Assembly (NCBI GenBank): GCA_049644265.1
Contig: JBARRO010000204.1
Location: 1 to 33,490 of the forward strand
Reading direction: 5' to 3'
Length of the DNA stretch: 33,490 bases
DNA from: JBARRO01 sp049644265
GTDB lineage: Bacteria > Bacteroidota > Ignavibacteria > UBA10030
The first letter of the stretch is position 1; each line of letters opens with the position of its first letter. Below are positions 31,298 to 33,490 of the stretch, piece after piece. The notes under the pieces were generated by a model. That model did no database searches. It was given only the letters and a program-made list of their open reading frames with translations, and was not told where the DNA came from. The position numbers were made by a program, and so were the translations under genes.

Positions 31298-33305
31298 AAA
31301 CAGACAGATCATCTCAACGTGCCTCTTGTGCTTGCTGATTCTGGTGTCGCATTCTTCTGCGCAGATCAGGGATCCGGAAAGCTCTGACGGAGCTGACCCG
31401 GAGCTTGGCGATGCCCTGGAAGAATCGACACGGGATGTCGGCGACTCGCCGCTGGCGGAGATCCTCACCGATCTTGAGGAGAATCCGCTCGACCTGAATC
31501 TGGCGTCAAAGGAGGAGTTGCAGCAAGTACCGGAGATTACGCCCGTCATTGCGCGAAACATTACGCTTCGGCGTTTAAGAGCACGATTCAAGAATGTTGA
31601 CGAACTCCTGGAGATTGACGGCTTTTCTGCCCAACTGTTGTCGAGAGTTCGAAGATTCGTGACGGTCCAGACAACAGGGGAGAGAGCCGAGTACGTCGTT
31701 GTAAGAAGCAGGTCATCAAGACGAGTTCCATCTGGTGTCGAGAGTCAATCGGCCGAGTCGGCTGAATTTCCCTGGAAAACGTACTATCGGGTTTTGGGAG
31801 GGCTTGGCAAAACGCAAATCATCAGTAGCAGGGATGCGACCTTCGGAGTTCTGATTGAAAAGGATGAGGGAGAAAGGCTGGTCAACTGTTTCATTTCGGG
31901 GTTTTGGGTTCTTTCGTTGCTCGAGGGAGACGCAAAGGTTTTGGTTGGTGATTATACAGTGGAAGCTGCCCAGGGGCTCGTCTTTTCCCGCGCAAGAAAT
32001 GGATCCAAAGGTAGTGATGTCACGGGGACAGCCGGAAAAAACAGGGTCGGCTTGAGACCGTATTCTTCGACGAATGAAACCGCATTTCTCCGGGGAGTCG
32101 GTGTGAATATCCGCTCTTCTGTCTTCAATGGCTCGGTTTTCTATTCCAACAAGCCGTCGCATGGGACTCTGGACTCCAACGGAATTCTTACCGGACTCTA
32201 TTCCACAGGGCTCTTTCGCACACCTGCGGAACTTGCACGTCGCAATGCAGCTCGTGAAAAGCTTTTTGGTTTACAGATGACGAGTGAACTGCAAAATGGT
32301 CTCAACGTGGGCGTGACGGGCTTCATTTCTTCCTTTAACCATCCTCTCAATTTGTCCGGTACATCGGGATTTGTCGTCAAGAATCTGTCTGTCATTGGGG
32401 CGGATCTTGCCTTCACGGGCGGTCAGATGGATCTTCATGTCGAGGCGGCCAGAAGCAGCCATGGGGGGATCGGAGTAATCGGTGGAGCAAATCTCCATCC
32501 GGTAAGTTCCGTCGATGTGGCGTTCCATCTCCGGCAGTACACCAACGGGTTCGTCCAACTCCACGCGTCGGGCTTTGCTGAATCCGCGGGTGAAATAATG
32601 AACGAAACGGGAATGTACGTTGGTATGAAGATGGAGATCTCGACGTGGTTGACGTTGCGAGCCTACTATGATCAATTCCATATTCCGGGCAGAGGTATTG
32701 CAATCCATCCCTCAATATCCGGGAATGACTTCCTCGGCATCCTGGTACTGGATCCGATCGACAAGAACACACTGACCCTCCAGTACCACCGCAAGGAGAA
32801 ATCAATTGTCGGAATATCCTCCGATATTCTGGGGCGCGACGTGAAACTCCTTGAACCGGGGATACAGCACAGTTTTCGGGTGAACCTGGCGACGGCGGTA
32901 ACCGGAAGACTCCGGCTCGTGAGTCGCGCGGAAGTGGCTCGCATCGACCGTCCGTACAACGGCTTTTCGGAGACCGGGACCCTGATCTTTCAGGATGTTT
33001 CGGTGGAGTTGTTCAAGCTGGCGAGACTCGATCTGAGGGTCGTTTTCTTTGACACGGAATCCTATGACTCACGGGTGTACGAGTTCGAGTCTGATCTTTC
33101 CGGGACTTTTTCCAATCCGCCCCTCTACGGCAGAGGAATTCGCTGCTATTGCGTTCTGAGAATGGGAATCAGCCGGAATCTTCGGTTGTCCGGTAAGTAT
33201 TCGAAGGTGATCAAAGAAAGCGCCGAGAGTGATCGATCCACACTGCATGATCCAATCCCGGAAGGGGCAGGAATGCTAAGCCTTCAGGTTGACTTTTCCT
33301 TGTGA
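31290..33305 (+). CDS. Exported helix-hairpin-helix protein with predicted outer-membrane barrel
   Basis: A 671-residue protein whose function I do not recognise. A signal peptide (about 1-25, LLCLLILVSHSSAQ) precedes an acidic stretch. Residues 68-122 form a helix-hairpin-helix pair of the ComEA kind: DLNLASKEELQQVPEITPVIA, then FKNVDELLEIDGFS. The remainder (about 150-671) is a run of alternating strands ending LSLQVDFSL, as in an outer-membrane barrel. HhH modules usually bind DNA; on an exported barrel this would suggest DNA capture or uptake, but it may equally be a protein-binding remnant. The start is GTG at 31290, overlapping the PorV-like gene's stop by 8 bases, so the two are probably coupled. 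Confidence 0.85.
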   Translation: MTRNRQIISTCLLCLLILVSHSSAQIRDPESSDGADPELGDALEESTRDVGDSPLAEILTDLEENPLDLNLASKEELQQVPEITPVIARNITLRRLRARFKNVDELLEIDGFSAQLLSRVRRFVTVQTTGERAEYVVVRSRSSRRVPSGVESQSAESAEFPWKTYYRVLGGLGKTQIISSRDATFGVLIEKDEGERLVNCFISGFWVLSLLEGDAKVLVGDYTVEAAQGLVFSRARNGSKGSDVTGTAGKNRVGLRPYSSTNETAFLRGVGVNIRSSVFNGSVFYSNKPSHGTLDSNGILTGLYSTGLFRTPAELARRNAAREKLFGLQMTSELQNGLNVGVTGFISSFNHPLNLSGTSGFVVKNLSVIGADLAFTGGQMDLHVEAARSSHGGIGVIGGANLHPVSSVDVAFHLRQYTNGFVQLHASGFAESAGEIMNETGMYVGMKMEISTWLTLRAYYDQFHIPGRGIAIHPSISGNDFLGILVLDPIDKNTLTLQYHRKEKSIVGISSDILGRDVKLLEPGIQHSFRVNLATAVTGRLRLVSRAEVARIDRPYNGFSETGTLIFQDVSVELFKLARLDLRVVFFDTESYDSRVYEFESDLSGTFSNPPLYGRGIRCYCVLRMGISRNLRLSGKYSKVIKESAESDRSTLHDPIPEGAGMLSLQVDFSL

Positions 33306-33429
33306 AACCTGTTTATTGGGCAAAAGCGTGAAACTTTCGGGATTGCCCTGACGTTGAATACAACCAATACACGAATCCAAACCTGGAATCTTCGAACGGC
33401 ATCTAAGTACTATCAAATCTCACTCATCG

Positions 33430-33435
33430 AAAGGA
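33430..33435 (+). promoter_or_regulatory. Ribosome binding site of the truncated last gene
   Basis: AAAGGA lies eight bases before the ATG at 33444. In the preceding gap 33306-33429 I found no gene and no convincing promoter. Confidence 0.55.
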
Positions 33436-33443
33436 AATCCTGT

Positions 33444-33490
33444 ATGAAGAGAACACTGCTCGCCGTTGTGCTCGCGGCCCTGTTGATCGC
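33444..33490 (+). CDS. Partial gene cut by the window end; exported protein
   Basis: Only the first 15 codons are visible (MKRTLLAVVLAALLI), which form a typical signal-peptide start: two basic residues, then a hydrophobic core. A good Shine-Dalgarno precedes it, and the frame is open to the window end. The mature protein lies outside the window, so no function can be given. It follows the HhH outer-membrane protein after a 138-base gap. Confidence 0.7.
   Translation, partial: MKRTLLAVVLAALLI

Overview
The window is a gene-dense stretch of a bacterial chromosome with moderate GC. It suggests a didermic, respiring, menaquinone-using bacterium of the Bacteroidota/Chlorobiota (FCB) group, perhaps an Ignavibacteria-like lineage. 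That placement is inferred from gene content: a DUF4835-type protein next to a PorV/PorQ-like barrel, a TonB receptor with a CarboxypepD_reg-like N-terminus, a DUF2795-like small protein, HPr kinase with no PTS gene nearby, and promoters of the form TTG-N17/18-TAtaTT. No rRNA, tRNA, CRISPR array or intact transposon was found.

Positions 1-11.5 kb hold housekeeping genes on the + strand: topA, a Xer recombinase, hibernation factor hpf, hprK, an M23 peptidase, a DUF2795-like small protein, a strong terminator, a BamA/TamA-type outer-membrane protein, holB and metG.

Positions 11.5-21.3 kb are a menaquinone island for the futalosine route. The + strand unit reads mqnP (UbiA-like), ubiX, mqnL (UbiD-like), an mqnE-mqnA fusion, a TIR-like protein and mqnC. 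It converges on a minus-strand unit reading menG, mqnD and an amidohydrolase. Together these cover chorismate to methylated menaquinone, except the step that removes the purine base from (amino)futalosine (MqnB/MTAN). The TIR-like gene lies exactly between the enzyme before that step (MqnE) and the enzyme after it (MqnC). TIR-fold enzymes cleave N-glycosidic bonds, so this gene is a candidate for the missing activity or for a regulator. This is the most interesting hypothesis in the window.

Positions 21.4-29.5 kb hold a lipoprotein coupled to a TonB-dependent receptor, a TatD nuclease fused to a radical SAM domain, a two-subunit L-serine dehydratase (sdaAB, sdaAA) split by an intergenic patch with repeat-like sequence, and an exported HEAT-repeat/cyclophilin fusion.

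Positions 29.5-33.5 kb hold envelope genes: a minus-strand DUF4835 protein, a divergent PorV/PorQ-like barrel overlapping a helix-hairpin-helix outer-membrane protein, and the first 15 codons of another exported protein cut by the window edge.
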